DNA from: CAXMST01 sp032122625
Lineage (GTDB): Bacteria; Actinomycetota; Thermoleophilia; Solirubrobacterales; 70-9
Assembly (NCBI GenBank): GCA_032122625.1
Contig: JAQBGG010000155.1
Span: forward strand, 1-13,599
Direction: 5' to 3'
Length of the DNA stretch: 13,599 nt
Shown here: one piece after another, positions 6,090 to 12,191 of the stretch
Numbering within the stretch: the stretch's first letter is position 1
How the letters are laid out: every line of letters begins with the position of its first letter
Program-made: the position numbers and the translations under genes
The notes under the pieces: generated by a model
What the model was told of the DNA's origin: nothing
The model's input: only the letters and a program-made list of their open reading frames with translations
Databases searched by the model: none

Positions 6090-7304
6090 GTGGAAGCCGA
6101 CCGGCCAGATCGCCTCTATGAGCGCTACGAGCGGATCTTCGAGGGGATCGAGGCCCCCTTCGCGTTTGCGGACCTCGACGCGCTCGAGTCGAATGCGCAG
6201 CAGATGCTCAACCGCGCGGCCGGCAAGCCGATCCGGGTGGCGAGCAAATCGGTGCGCTGTCGCCAGATCCTCGAGCGGGTGGCGGCTCTCGATGATCGCT
6301 TTCGCGGGCTCCTCTGCCTAACGCTTGGGGAGGCGCTGTTCCTCGCCGAATCAGGCTTCCGCGATCTCGTCATCGCCTACCCGACCGCCGACCGGCAGGC
6401 GATCTCGCGGCTCGGCCGGCTCGCGGCCGAAGACCCCGACGGCGCCCCCACCCTGATGGTCGACGACCCCGTCCAGCTCGACCTGATCGAGTCGGCTGTC
6501 GGCACCGGTGGCGTGCAGATCAAGGTCGCGATCGACATCGACATCGGCTGGCAGACGATGCGCGGGGCGATCCAGATCGGCCCCAAGCGCTCCCCGATCC
6601 GGGACGCCGTCGCCGCCCGCAGGTTCGCCGAGGAGATCGTCTCCCGGCCCGGGCTCGTGATCGACGGTCTGATGGCATACGAAGGGCAGATCGCCGGCGT
6701 CGGCGACGCGACACCAGGTGGCGGCCTCAAGAACGTCGCGATCCGACGCATGCAGGCGCGATCGCTCGCCGATATCCGCGTGCGCAGAGCCGAGATCGTC
6801 GAGGCGGTTGCCGCCGTGGCCCCACTGCGGTTCGTCAACGGTGGCGGCACCGGCAGCCTCGAGTTGACCGCCGTCGAGGAGGCGGTCACCGAGCTCGCCG
6901 CGGGCTCCGGCTTCTACGCGCCCGTCCTCTTCGACCACTACTCCCGCTTCACGCTGATGCCGGCGGCCGCCTTCGCGCTGCCGATCGTGCGCCGGCCGGC
7001 ACCCGGGGTGGTTACCGCGCTCGGTGGCGGCTATCTCGCATCCGGCGCGCCCGGAGACGATCGCCTGCCGCTTCCCTTCCTGCCCGAGGGGCTGCACCTC
7101 GACCGCAACGAGGGGGCCGGCGAGGCCCAGACGCCGCTGCTTGGCGAGGCGGCGCTACGCCTGCGGATCGGCGACCGTGTCTACCTGCGCCACGCCAAGG
7201 CGGGTGAGCTCTGTGAGCGCTTCAACACTCTCTACTTGATCAAAGGCGAGGAAATCGTCTCCGAGGCGCCCACCTACCGGGGCGAGGGCCACGCCTTCCT
7301 CTGA
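6090..7304 (+). CDS. PLP-dependent amino acid deaminase/aldolase (alanine racemase N-terminal fold, D-serine dehydratase-like)
   Basis: A 404-aa fold-type III PLP enzyme related to D-threonine aldolase and eukaryotic-type D-serine dehydratase. It would deaminate or cleave a D-amino or beta-hydroxy amino acid; the actual substrate is unknown. The N-terminal barrel begins FAFADLDALESNAQQM, and the likely PLP lysine is K53 in RVASKSVR. IKVAIDIDIGWQTMR, LMAYEGQI and VNGGGTGS follow as barrel strands and phosphate-binding loops. The C-terminal domain ends in RHAKAGELCERFNTLYLIKG, where H368 and C375 are likely metal ligands. GTG 6090 is preferred because family-like sequence starts there and a -10-like TACGCT lies just upstream. 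A TTG at 6024 would add 22 residues that do not resemble the family. It converges on the lactone oxidase gene with a 27-bp gap. Confidence 0.85.
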   Translation: MEADRPDRLYERYERIFEGIEAPFAFADLDALESNAQQMLNRAAGKPIRVASKSVRCRQILERVAALDDRFRGLLCLTLGEALFLAESGFRDLVIAYPTADRQAISRLGRLAAEDPDGAPTLMVDDPVQLDLIESAVGTGGVQIKVAIDIDIGWQTMRGAIQIGPKRSPIRDAVAARRFAEEIVSRPGLVIDGLMAYEGQIAGVGDATPGGGLKNVAIRRMQARSLADIRVRRAEIVEAVAAVAPLRFVNGGGTGSLELTAVEEAVTELAAGSGFYAPVLFDHYSRFTLMPAAAFALPIVRRPAPGVVTALGGGYLASGAPGDDRLPLPFLPEGLHLDRNEGAGEAQTPLLGEAALRLRIGDRVYLRHAKAGELCERFNTLYLIKGEEIVSEAPTYRGEGHAFL

Positions 7305-7331
7305 GCCCGGGCCGGTCGCTGCGGGCGCGGT

Positions 7332-8657
7332 TCAACCAGGCGGGCCGAGAACGCGATCGGTGTAGGCGTTGGCGAAGCGGCCCGTGGGGTCGAGCCGCTT
7401 GCGAGCGGCCTGGAACTGCTTCCATCGCGGGTAGCGCTCGCAGAGCTGCAGATGGGTCTGCTCGTGACGCTTGCCCCAGTGGGGCCGGCCGCCGTAGTCG
7501 GCGAGGATCTCCTCAACCTCACGGAAGTAGATGGGCCAGTCGAGCTTGCGGTCCTGGTGGACGGCGATGTAGCAGCTGTCGCGCTCGTAGCTGGGGCTGA
7601 GCAGTGCGTCATCACCCTTGGCGAACCGAACCTCGATCGGGAACACACACTGCATTTCGGGCTTGGAGGCGACCTCCAGCACCCGCTCGACGGCCTCGCG
7701 GGCGTGCTCGCGAGGGATCCCATACTCCATCTCGGTGAACTTCAGGCGCCGCTCGGAGGCGAACACGCGGTGGCTGCTGTCGACCTTGCTGACGTTGGCG
7801 AACGAGCCCGCGGCCAGCCGCGCCAGACGCGGCCCGAGCGGTGGCGCCACCCTCGCGGCGGCGGTGAAGGCGCCGCTGAGCCAGTTTTCGATCACCACCT
7901 CGCGCAGGTAGCGGCCGGGCGGGCTGGGTGGCTGAGGCGGCTGGTCGGTTCGCGTGCTCTCCCGGCAGAGCGCCGTCTCGGTGTGCGGGAAGACGTAGAA
8001 CTCGAAGTGATCGACGGCATCGACTTTCTCCTGCAGGCAGTCGAGCACCTCAGCCAACGGCAGCGGGTGATCGAGGCGGCTGACGGTGTAGGCAGGGACC
8101 GTCCGCAACGTCACCGAGTAGATCGCCCCAAGCGCGCCGAGCCCGATCCGCGCCGCGGCGAAGCCCTTGGGGTCGGAGCTCTCGCTCAGCTCCACGCTCG
8201 TGCCGTCGGCGAGGATCATCTCGATCGCCTCGATCTGGGCGGAGATGTTCTGGAAGCGGATTCCGGTTCCGTGGGTACCGGTCGAGATCGATCCGGCCAG
8301 CGTCTGCTTGTCGATGTCGCCGAGGTTCTCGAAGGCCAGGCCGAGGTCGTCCAAGGTCCTGTTGAGCTCACCCAGCACGGCACCGGCTTCGACCTTGACC
8401 AGGCCCGAGTCGGGGTCGGCGTCGAGCAGGCGGTCGAGTGCCTCGATTTGCAGCATGGTGCCGTCGGTGAGCGCCGCCTCGCTGAACGAGTGCCCCGAGC
8501 CGGCGACCTTGATCGGCCGCCCGGCCTCCGTGGCGGCGATGATCGCCCAGGCCAGCCCCTCGCGCGTCCACGGTCGCACGAGCTCCGCCGGATGGCAGAC
8601 CTGCTCGCGCGCCCAGTTGCGCCAGGCGCGGGGCTCTTCGTCGTCGCTGGGGCCCAT
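7332..8657 (-). CDS. FAD-linked sugar-1,4-lactone oxidase (D-arabinono-1,4-lactone/L-gulono-lactone oxidase family)
   Basis: A 441-aa VAO-family flavoprotein that oxidises aldono-lactones or related polyols, using O2 or another acceptor. The FAD-binding half has a VAGSGHSFSEAALTDG loop in which H56 occupies the position of the histidine that binds FAD covalently in relatives such as alditol oxidase. LAGSISTGTHGTG and IGLGALGAIYSVTLR follow. The C-terminal ALO domain ends with the family's HWGKxH motif (H393-W-G-K-R-H398) and LDPTGRFANAY. No signal peptide is visible, so it is likely cytoplasmic. The ATG at 8657 has no Shine-Dalgarno but is preceded by TACGCT with a 7-nt gap, suggesting a leaderless mRNA. 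Whether the true substrate is a lactone or an alditol cannot be decided here. Confidence 0.9.
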   Translation of the reverse strand: MGPSDDEEPRAWRNWAREQVCHPAELVRPWTREGLAWAIIAATEAGRPIKVAGSGHSFSEAALTDGTMLQIEALDRLLDADPDSGLVKVEAGAVLGELNRTLDDLGLAFENLGDIDKQTLAGSISTGTHGTGIRFQNISAQIEAIEMILADGTSVELSESSDPKGFAAARIGLGALGAIYSVTLRTVPAYTVSRLDHPLPLAEVLDCLQEKVDAVDHFEFYVFPHTETALCRESTRTDQPPQPPSPPGRYLREVVIENWLSGAFTAAARVAPPLGPRLARLAAGSFANVSKVDSSHRVFASERRLKFTEMEYGIPREHAREAVERVLEVASKPEMQCVFPIEVRFAKGDDALLSPSYERDSCYIAVHQDRKLDWPIYFREVEEILADYGGRPHWGKRHEQTHLQLCERYPRWKQFQAARKRLDPTGRFANAYTDRVLGPPG

Positions 8658-8664
8658 CGCCGCA

Positions 8665-8670
8665 AGCGTA
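8665..8670 (-). promoter_or_regulatory. candidate -10 element for a leaderless lactone oxidase transcript
   Basis: On the minus strand TACGCT ends 7 nt before the ATG at 8657, so transcription would begin at or within a base of the start codon. GGG precedes it, as at the deaminase/aldolase gene. The -35 region shows no good match. Confidence 0.45.
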
Positions 8671-8688
8671 CCCCGAGGAGAGCCTGAC

Positions 8689-8694
8689 TAATCT
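8689..8694 (+). promoter_or_regulatory. candidate -10 element of tRNA-Ser(TGA)
   Basis: TAATCT lies 11 nt upstream of the mature tRNA 5' end. It is divergent from, and only about 20 bp away from, the proposed -10 of the lactone oxidase gene, so the 48-bp intergenic space would hold two back-to-back promoters. Confidence 0.4.
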
Positions 8695-8705
8695 TCCTGC
8701 TCCCC

Positions 8706-8795
8706 GGAGGGGTGGCAGAGTCTGGCTGAATGCAGCTGCCTTGAAAGCAGCCGATCCTCTTCGAGGATCCGGGGGTTCGAATCCCTCCCCCTCCG
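8706..8795 (+). tRNA. tRNA-Ser(TGA)
   Basis: A 90-nt class II tRNA. Acceptor GGAGGGG (8706-8712) pairs with CCCCTCC (8788-8794), and the discriminator is G (8795). The anticodon stem GCTGC/GCAGC encloses CTTGAAA, giving anticodon TGA (reads UCA and related serine codons). The long variable arm contains a GGATCC-type stem (GATCCTC/GAGGATC). The T loop is TTCGAAT. CCA is not encoded. The typA gene follows 69 bp downstream on the same strand. Confidence 0.97.
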
Positions 8796-8810
8796 CTCGG
8801 ACGCCGAGCG
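8794..8810 (+). terminator. hairpin at the 3' end of tRNA-Ser(TGA)
   Basis: CGCTCGG (8794-8800) and CCGAGCG (8804-8810) form a perfect 7-bp stem with a 3-nt loop, starting within the last two tRNA bases. There is no T-run after it, so it is at best a non-canonical terminator or a 3'-processing structure. It lies between the tRNA and typA. Confidence 0.3.
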
Positions 8811-8847
8811 CTCGACGACCGCGGCAGGGGTCAGGGCGGCCGGTCCC

Positions 8848-8853
8848 TACCAT
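8848..8853 (+). promoter_or_regulatory. candidate -10 element of typA
   Basis: TACCAT ends 11 nt before the typA ATG, which would give an mRNA leader of about 5 nt. This fits the absence of any Shine-Dalgarno before the ATG. No -35 box is apparent. Read-through from tRNA-Ser(TGA) is an alternative source of transcription. Confidence 0.3.
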
Positions 8854-8864
8854 CCCGCCTCCGC

Positions 8865-10718
8865 ATGGGCCCGAATACCGCCACCACACGAGACGATCTG
8901 CGCAATCTTGCGATCGTCGCCCACGTCGACCACGGCAAGACGACGCTGGTCGACGCGATGCTGCATCAGTCCGGCGCCTTCCGGGCGAACCAGGACGTTG
9001 CCGAGCGCGTCATGGACTCGATGGACCTCGAGCGCGAGAAGGGGATCACGATCCTCGCCAAGAACACCTCGCTGCGCTTCAACGGGGTCAAGCTGAACAT
9101 CGTCGACACCCCCGGCCACGCCGACTTTGGCGGTGAGGTCGAGCGGGGGCTGACGATGGTTGACGGAGTGCTGCTCCTGGTTGATGCCTCGGAGGGACCC
9201 CTCCCCCAGACGCGGTTCGTGCTCCGCAAGGCGCTCGAAGCGCGCCTGCCGGTGATCCTCGTCGTCAACAAGGTCGATCGCCCCGACGCCCGGATCGCCG
9301 AGGTCGTCGACGAGGTCTATGAGCTCTTCCTCGACCTCGACGCGGACGAGTCGCAGATCGAGTTCCCGATCGTCTACACAAACGCCAGGGAGGGCTGGGC
9401 GGCGCTGAAGGAGGGGGAGGAGGGCACCGACCTGACACCGCTGCTCGAGCTGATCGTCTCCGAGATCCCCGGTCCAGCATACGAGCCGGACCACCCCTTC
9501 CAGGCGCACGTCACGAACCTCGATGCCGACAACTACATCGGCCGGCTGGCAATCTGCCGCATCTACAACGGCAGCGTCCGCAGCGGCCAGTCGATCTCCT
9601 GGTGCCGCGCCGACGGCGAGATCGAACGGGCCCAGATCTCGAACCTGTACGTGACCGACGCGCTGGAGCGGGTCGAGGCCGAGGAGGCGGGACCCGGGGA
9701 GATCATCGCGATCGCCGGGATCCCGGAGGTGACGATCGGCGAGACCCTGGCCGATCTCGATCAGCCGACGCCGCTGCCGGTGATCACCGTCGATGAGCCC
9801 TCGCTCTCGATGATCATCGGGATCAACACCTCCCCCCTGGCGGGACGGAGTGGCAGCAAGCTGACCGCGCGCCAGATCAAGGACCGCCTCGACCGCGAGC
9901 TGGTCGGTAACGTCTCGATCCGCGTCAAGGACACCGAGCGCCCCGATGCCTGGGAGGTCGAGGGGCGGGGCGAGCTGCAGCTGGTGATCCTGCTCGAGAT
10001 GATGCGGCGCGAGGGCTACGAGTTGACCGCGGGCCAGCCGCGGGTGATCACCCGCGAGGTCGAGGGCCAGGTCTGCGAGCCGGTGGAGCGGCTGGCGATC
10101 GACATCCCCGAGGACTACGTCGGGGTCGTCACCCAGGCCCTTGCTGTGCGCAAGGGCAGGATGGAGCAGATGGTCAACCACTCGACCGGCTGGGTTCGGC
10201 TCGAGTTCCTCGTCCCGGCCCGTGGGCTGATCGGCTTCCGGACTGAGTTCCTCACCGAGACCCGGGGCACCGGGCTCCTGCACCACGTCTTCGACCGCTG
10301 GGAGCCGTGGTTCGGTGAGCTGCGCACGCGCCCGACCGGCTCCCTGGTCGCCGATCGCCACGGCAAGAGCGCCAGCTTCGCCCTGTTCAGCCTGCAGGAG
10401 CGTGGCACGATGTTCATCGGCCCCACCGAGGAGGTCTACGAGGGCATGGTGGTCGGCGAGAACTCGCGCCCCGACGACCTCGATGTCAACCCGACCAAGG
10501 AGAAGCAGCAGACCAATGTGCGCGCCGCCAGCGCTGACATCCTGATCCGGCTGATCCCGCCGAAGCTGCTCTCGCTGGAGCAGGCGATCGAGTTCCTGCG
10601 CGAGGACGAGTGTGTCGAGGTCACCCCCGACACCGTGCGCCTGCGCAAGACCGAGCTCGACGGTACCCAGCGCGCCAAGGCCGCCCGCAAGGTCAAGCGG
10701 GACATCGCCGACCGCTGA
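8865..10718 (+). CDS. typA: translational GTPase TypA/BipA
   Basis: A 617-aa ribosome-associated GTPase of the EF-G/LepA superfamily, linked in other bacteria to ribosome assembly and stress or cold adaptation. The G domain is complete: G1 AHVDHGKT (19-26), switch-region REKGITI, G3 D81-T-P-G-H85 and G4 N135-K-V-D138. Domain II contains RLAICRIYNGSVRSGQ, and EF-G-like domains follow. The TypA-specific C-terminal domain has GENSRPDDLDVNPTKEKQQTN beginning at G531. Length is standard for the family and nothing is truncated. The ATG at 8865 lacks a Shine-Dalgarno but has TACCAT just upstream, so translation may start near the mRNA 5' end. The gene converges on the acyltransferase with a 14-bp gap. 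Confidence 0.97.
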   Translation: MGPNTATTRDDLRNLAIVAHVDHGKTTLVDAMLHQSGAFRANQDVAERVMDSMDLEREKGITILAKNTSLRFNGVKLNIVDTPGHADFGGEVERGLTMVDGVLLLVDASEGPLPQTRFVLRKALEARLPVILVVNKVDRPDARIAEVVDEVYELFLDLDADESQIEFPIVYTNAREGWAALKEGEEGTDLTPLLELIVSEIPGPAYEPDHPFQAHVTNLDADNYIGRLAICRIYNGSVRSGQSISWCRADGEIERAQISNLYVTDALERVEAEEAGPGEIIAIAGIPEVTIGETLADLDQPTPLPVITVDEPSLSMIIGINTSPLAGRSGSKLTARQIKDRLDRELVGNVSIRVKDTERPDAWEVEGRGELQLVILLEMMRREGYELTAGQPRVITREVEGQVCEPVERLAIDIPEDYVGVVTQALAVRKGRMEQMVNHSTGWVRLEFLVPARGLIGFRTEFLTETRGTGLLHHVFDRWEPWFGELRTRPTGSLVADRHGKSASFALFSLQERGTMFIGPTEEVYEGMVVGENSRPDDLDVNPTKEKQQTNVRAASADILIRLIPPKLLSLEQAIEFLREDECVEVTPDTVRLRKTELDGTQRAKAARKVKRDIADR

Positions 10719-10720
10719 GC

Positions 10721-10732
10721 CGACGGCCGTCG
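10721..10732. repeat. 12-bp perfect palindrome between convergent genes
   Basis: CGACGGCCGTCG is self-complementary and fills almost the whole gap between the typA stop (10716-10718) and the acyltransferase stop (10733-10735). As RNA it could form a 4-bp stem with a GGCC loop, and GAGC/GCTC just outside (10717-10720, 10736-10739) could extend it with a bulge. Without T-runs it is only a weak candidate for a shared bidirectional terminator. Confidence 0.3.
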
Positions 10733-11947
10733 CTAGCTCGGATCGTGGCCGAGCCGCGGCTGATCCGCGCGCGGAGGCGAGGGCGACGGGCCGCCACCGG
10801 TCCCGAGCAGATCTCTCAAGCTTCGGTACTTGAGCCGCAGAATCGGTCGCTCGACCAGGTAGTAGCTCGCGGCCGCGATCGGGATCGTCAGCCCGAGCGT
10901 GGCGAGCAGGAGCGGGCCGAATCCGAGCTCGCTGCCGCCGGCACCGAGCTGCAGCGCGATGGCGTAGTGCCAGAGAAAGATCCCATAGGAGATCAGGCCG
11001 ACCCAGGCGACCCAGGGATGGGCGAGGAGGCGGCGAGGCAAGCCGCCCAGGTCGTCCCCAAAGACGGCTGGGAGCATCAGCAGCGCCGCAATCAGACCAA
11101 AGGTCAGATGTGCGACGAAAAGATCCCCCCGCTCGGCCAGGAAGGGCGTGATCGGGAGCCACAGGCTGAGCGCCAGATACAGAAAGATCGCCACCAGCCA
11201 CGGAACCCCGGGGCGCCGCGCGAGAAGCCGCAGGGGCAGCGGAAGCGGGCGATCCCCGAGACCGACCGAGAGCACCGCGAAGGCCATCCCGAGACCGAAC
11301 CAGAGCAGGTAGGCGAACGCCGTGCCCCCGACCCAGGACTGGGTGCCGGCACCAAGGAGGAAGAAGTACCCGACGACCGAGACAACCGCGAGCGCACCGA
11401 GCAGCAGCAACTCCGCCCGCATCCATGCGGCCACGCTGCGTCCCCGGGCGAGCCGGGCGGCGGCAACCACGTAGAGCGGCAGCAGGGCGTAGAAGGTCAT
11501 CTCTACGGCGAGGCTCCAGGTCTGGGCCAGGCCGCAATCGAGGATCGCGCTCACGCAGCTGGAGTCGTCGCTGGGCAGCGGCACGGTGTGAAAGAGCCCG
11601 AACTGCCGGATCCACTCGCCGTCGACGACGCCGGTCTGCCCGGGCAGGATCACCAGCACGGTCAGCACCAGCCAGTAGGCCGGCAGGATCCGGAGCAGGC
11701 GCCGCTTCACGTAATCGAGGACCTGGGGGGCGGGTGGGCCCGCGGCGCGGTGGGCGATGAAGGGCCGGTAGAGCAGGAAACCGGAGATCAGGAAGAAGAC
11801 CGTCACCCCGATGTTGAGGTGCGCCAGCGCCCGGCTCACGAGCGCCCCCTCCAGGGCCCCGCCGAACAGGGAAACATGGACGACCACGACGCTGAGAACA
11901 GCGACCGCTCGCATACCATCGAGGAGGGGAAAGCGCGGGTGCCGCAA
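10733..11947 (-). CDS. acyltransferase 3 family integral membrane protein
   Basis: A 404-aa polytopic membrane enzyme expected to transfer acetyl or longer acyl groups to extracytoplasmic sugars, lipids or glycopolymers. Family marks are the opening RFPLLDGMRAVAVLSVVVVH with the likely catalytic H24, FFLISGFLLYRPF, the basic YVKRRLLRILPAYWL, and TWSLAVEMTFYALLPLY. About ten hydrophobic segments run through to YYLVERPILRLKYRSL, followed by a short polar tail. A Cys pair lies in the loop SSCVSAILDCG. The acceptor is unknown and no glycan cluster adjoins it. The start is doubtful: TTG at 11947 is the best in-frame start, with GAGG about 12 nt upstream. A promoter-like TAGTAT instead points to a GTG at 11969 that is out of frame. 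The family-type sequence begins only four residues after the TTG, so a short N-terminal piece may be lost to a frameshift. Confidence 0.9.
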   Translation of the reverse strand: MRHPRFPLLDGMRAVAVLSVVVVHVSLFGGALEGALVSRALAHLNIGVTVFFLISGFLLYRPFIAHRAAGPPAPQVLDYVKRRLLRILPAYWLVLTVLVILPGQTGVVDGEWIRQFGLFHTVPLPSDDSSCVSAILDCGLAQTWSLAVEMTFYALLPLYVVAAARLARGRSVAAWMRAELLLLGALAVVSVVGYFFLLGAGTQSWVGGTAFAYLLWFGLGMAFAVLSVGLGDRPLPLPLRLLARRPGVPWLVAIFLYLALSLWLPITPFLAERGDLFVAHLTFGLIAALLMLPAVFGDDLGGLPRRLLAHPWVAWVGLISYGIFLWHYAIALQLGAGGSELGFGPLLLATLGLTIPIAAASYYLVERPILRLKYRSLRDLLGTGGGPSPSPPRADQPRLGHDPS

Positions 11948-11975
11948 CGGCGTCGGGTACCTCGGACACGCGGCG

Positions 11976-11981
11976 ATACTA
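11976..11981 (-). promoter_or_regulatory. candidate -10 element of the acyltransferase gene
   Basis: On the minus strand TAGTAT, a strong -10 match, is followed after exactly 6 nt by GTG (11969). Transcription would start at or next to that GTG, 22 nt before the in-frame TTG used for the acyltransferase. No -35 box is evident. Confidence 0.45.
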
Positions 11982-12065
11982 CGCCAGCGCCCGCGCCCGG
12001 TCCTCGCCCCGTCCTGCTCTCAGGCTGCGTCCTGCGCTCCTCTCAGCCGCTCCCAGCACTCGTTC

Positions 12066-12087
12066 CCCGCCGGAGCCCTGCGGCGGG
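12066..12087. other. stem-loop in the divergent intergenic region
   Basis: CCCGCCG (12066-12072) and CGGCGGG (12081-12087) form a 7-bp stem with an 8-nt loop. A weaker GCCCG/CGGGC pair follows (12091-12095, 12106-12110). The gap between the acyltransferase and the FAD oxidoreductase (11948-12191, 244 bp) otherwise holds the two promoters and a C-rich stretch in which I recognise no gene. Such stems are expected by chance in G+C-rich DNA. Confidence 0.2.
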
Positions 12088-12117
12088 TCCGCCCGGGGCT
12101 AGGCTCGGGCGAGGGGC

Positions 12118-12155
12118 GTTGATCCGGTATCCCGGGCGCAGGAGATAGGATCAAC
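12118..12155 (+). promoter_or_regulatory. promoter with inverted repeat upstream of the FAD oxidoreductase
   Basis: TAGGAT (12146-12151) is a typical high-G+C -10 hexamer, giving a leader of about 35 nt that contains GGGAGGA (12174-12180). Perfect 8-bp inverted arms GTTGATCC (12118-12125) and GGATCAAC (12148-12155) flank it. Arm centres are 30 bp apart, about three helical turns, and the right arm covers most of the -10. TTGATC (12119-12124) resembles a -35 box but sits 21 bp from the -10, which is too far for normal spacing. A regulator binding both arms could control the gene; this is inference. Confidence 0.4.
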
Positions 12156-12191
12156 CGGGACAGGAGACAACACGGGAGGACGGTGAGGCGT

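Noticed and set aside
7305..7326. GCCCG/CGGGC stem between the convergent deaminase/aldolase and lactone oxidase genes
   Set aside because: A 5-bp stem with a 12-nt loop and no T-run is expected by chance at this base composition.
7452..8687. Plus-strand open frame of 411 codons opposite the lactone oxidase
   Set aside because: It is antisense to a gene with clear FAD and HWGKxH motifs, and its product has no recognisable domain.
8847..11969. A minus-strand open frame of about 1,040 codons spanning the acyltransferase and antisense to all of typA
   Set aside because: Its amino acids are the low-complexity Arg/Ala/Asp/Leu-rich text typical of the antisense frame of a high-G+C gene, and it shows no recognisable domain. 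Two well-supported genes explain the same DNA. Its length reflects rarity of stop codons, although its GTG start is discussed as a start conflict.
10610..12148. Plus-strand open frame of 512 codons opposite the acyltransferase
   Set aside because: It starts inside typA, is rich in Gln/Glu/Arg/Pro as expected of the complement of a hydrophobic membrane protein, and has no motif.
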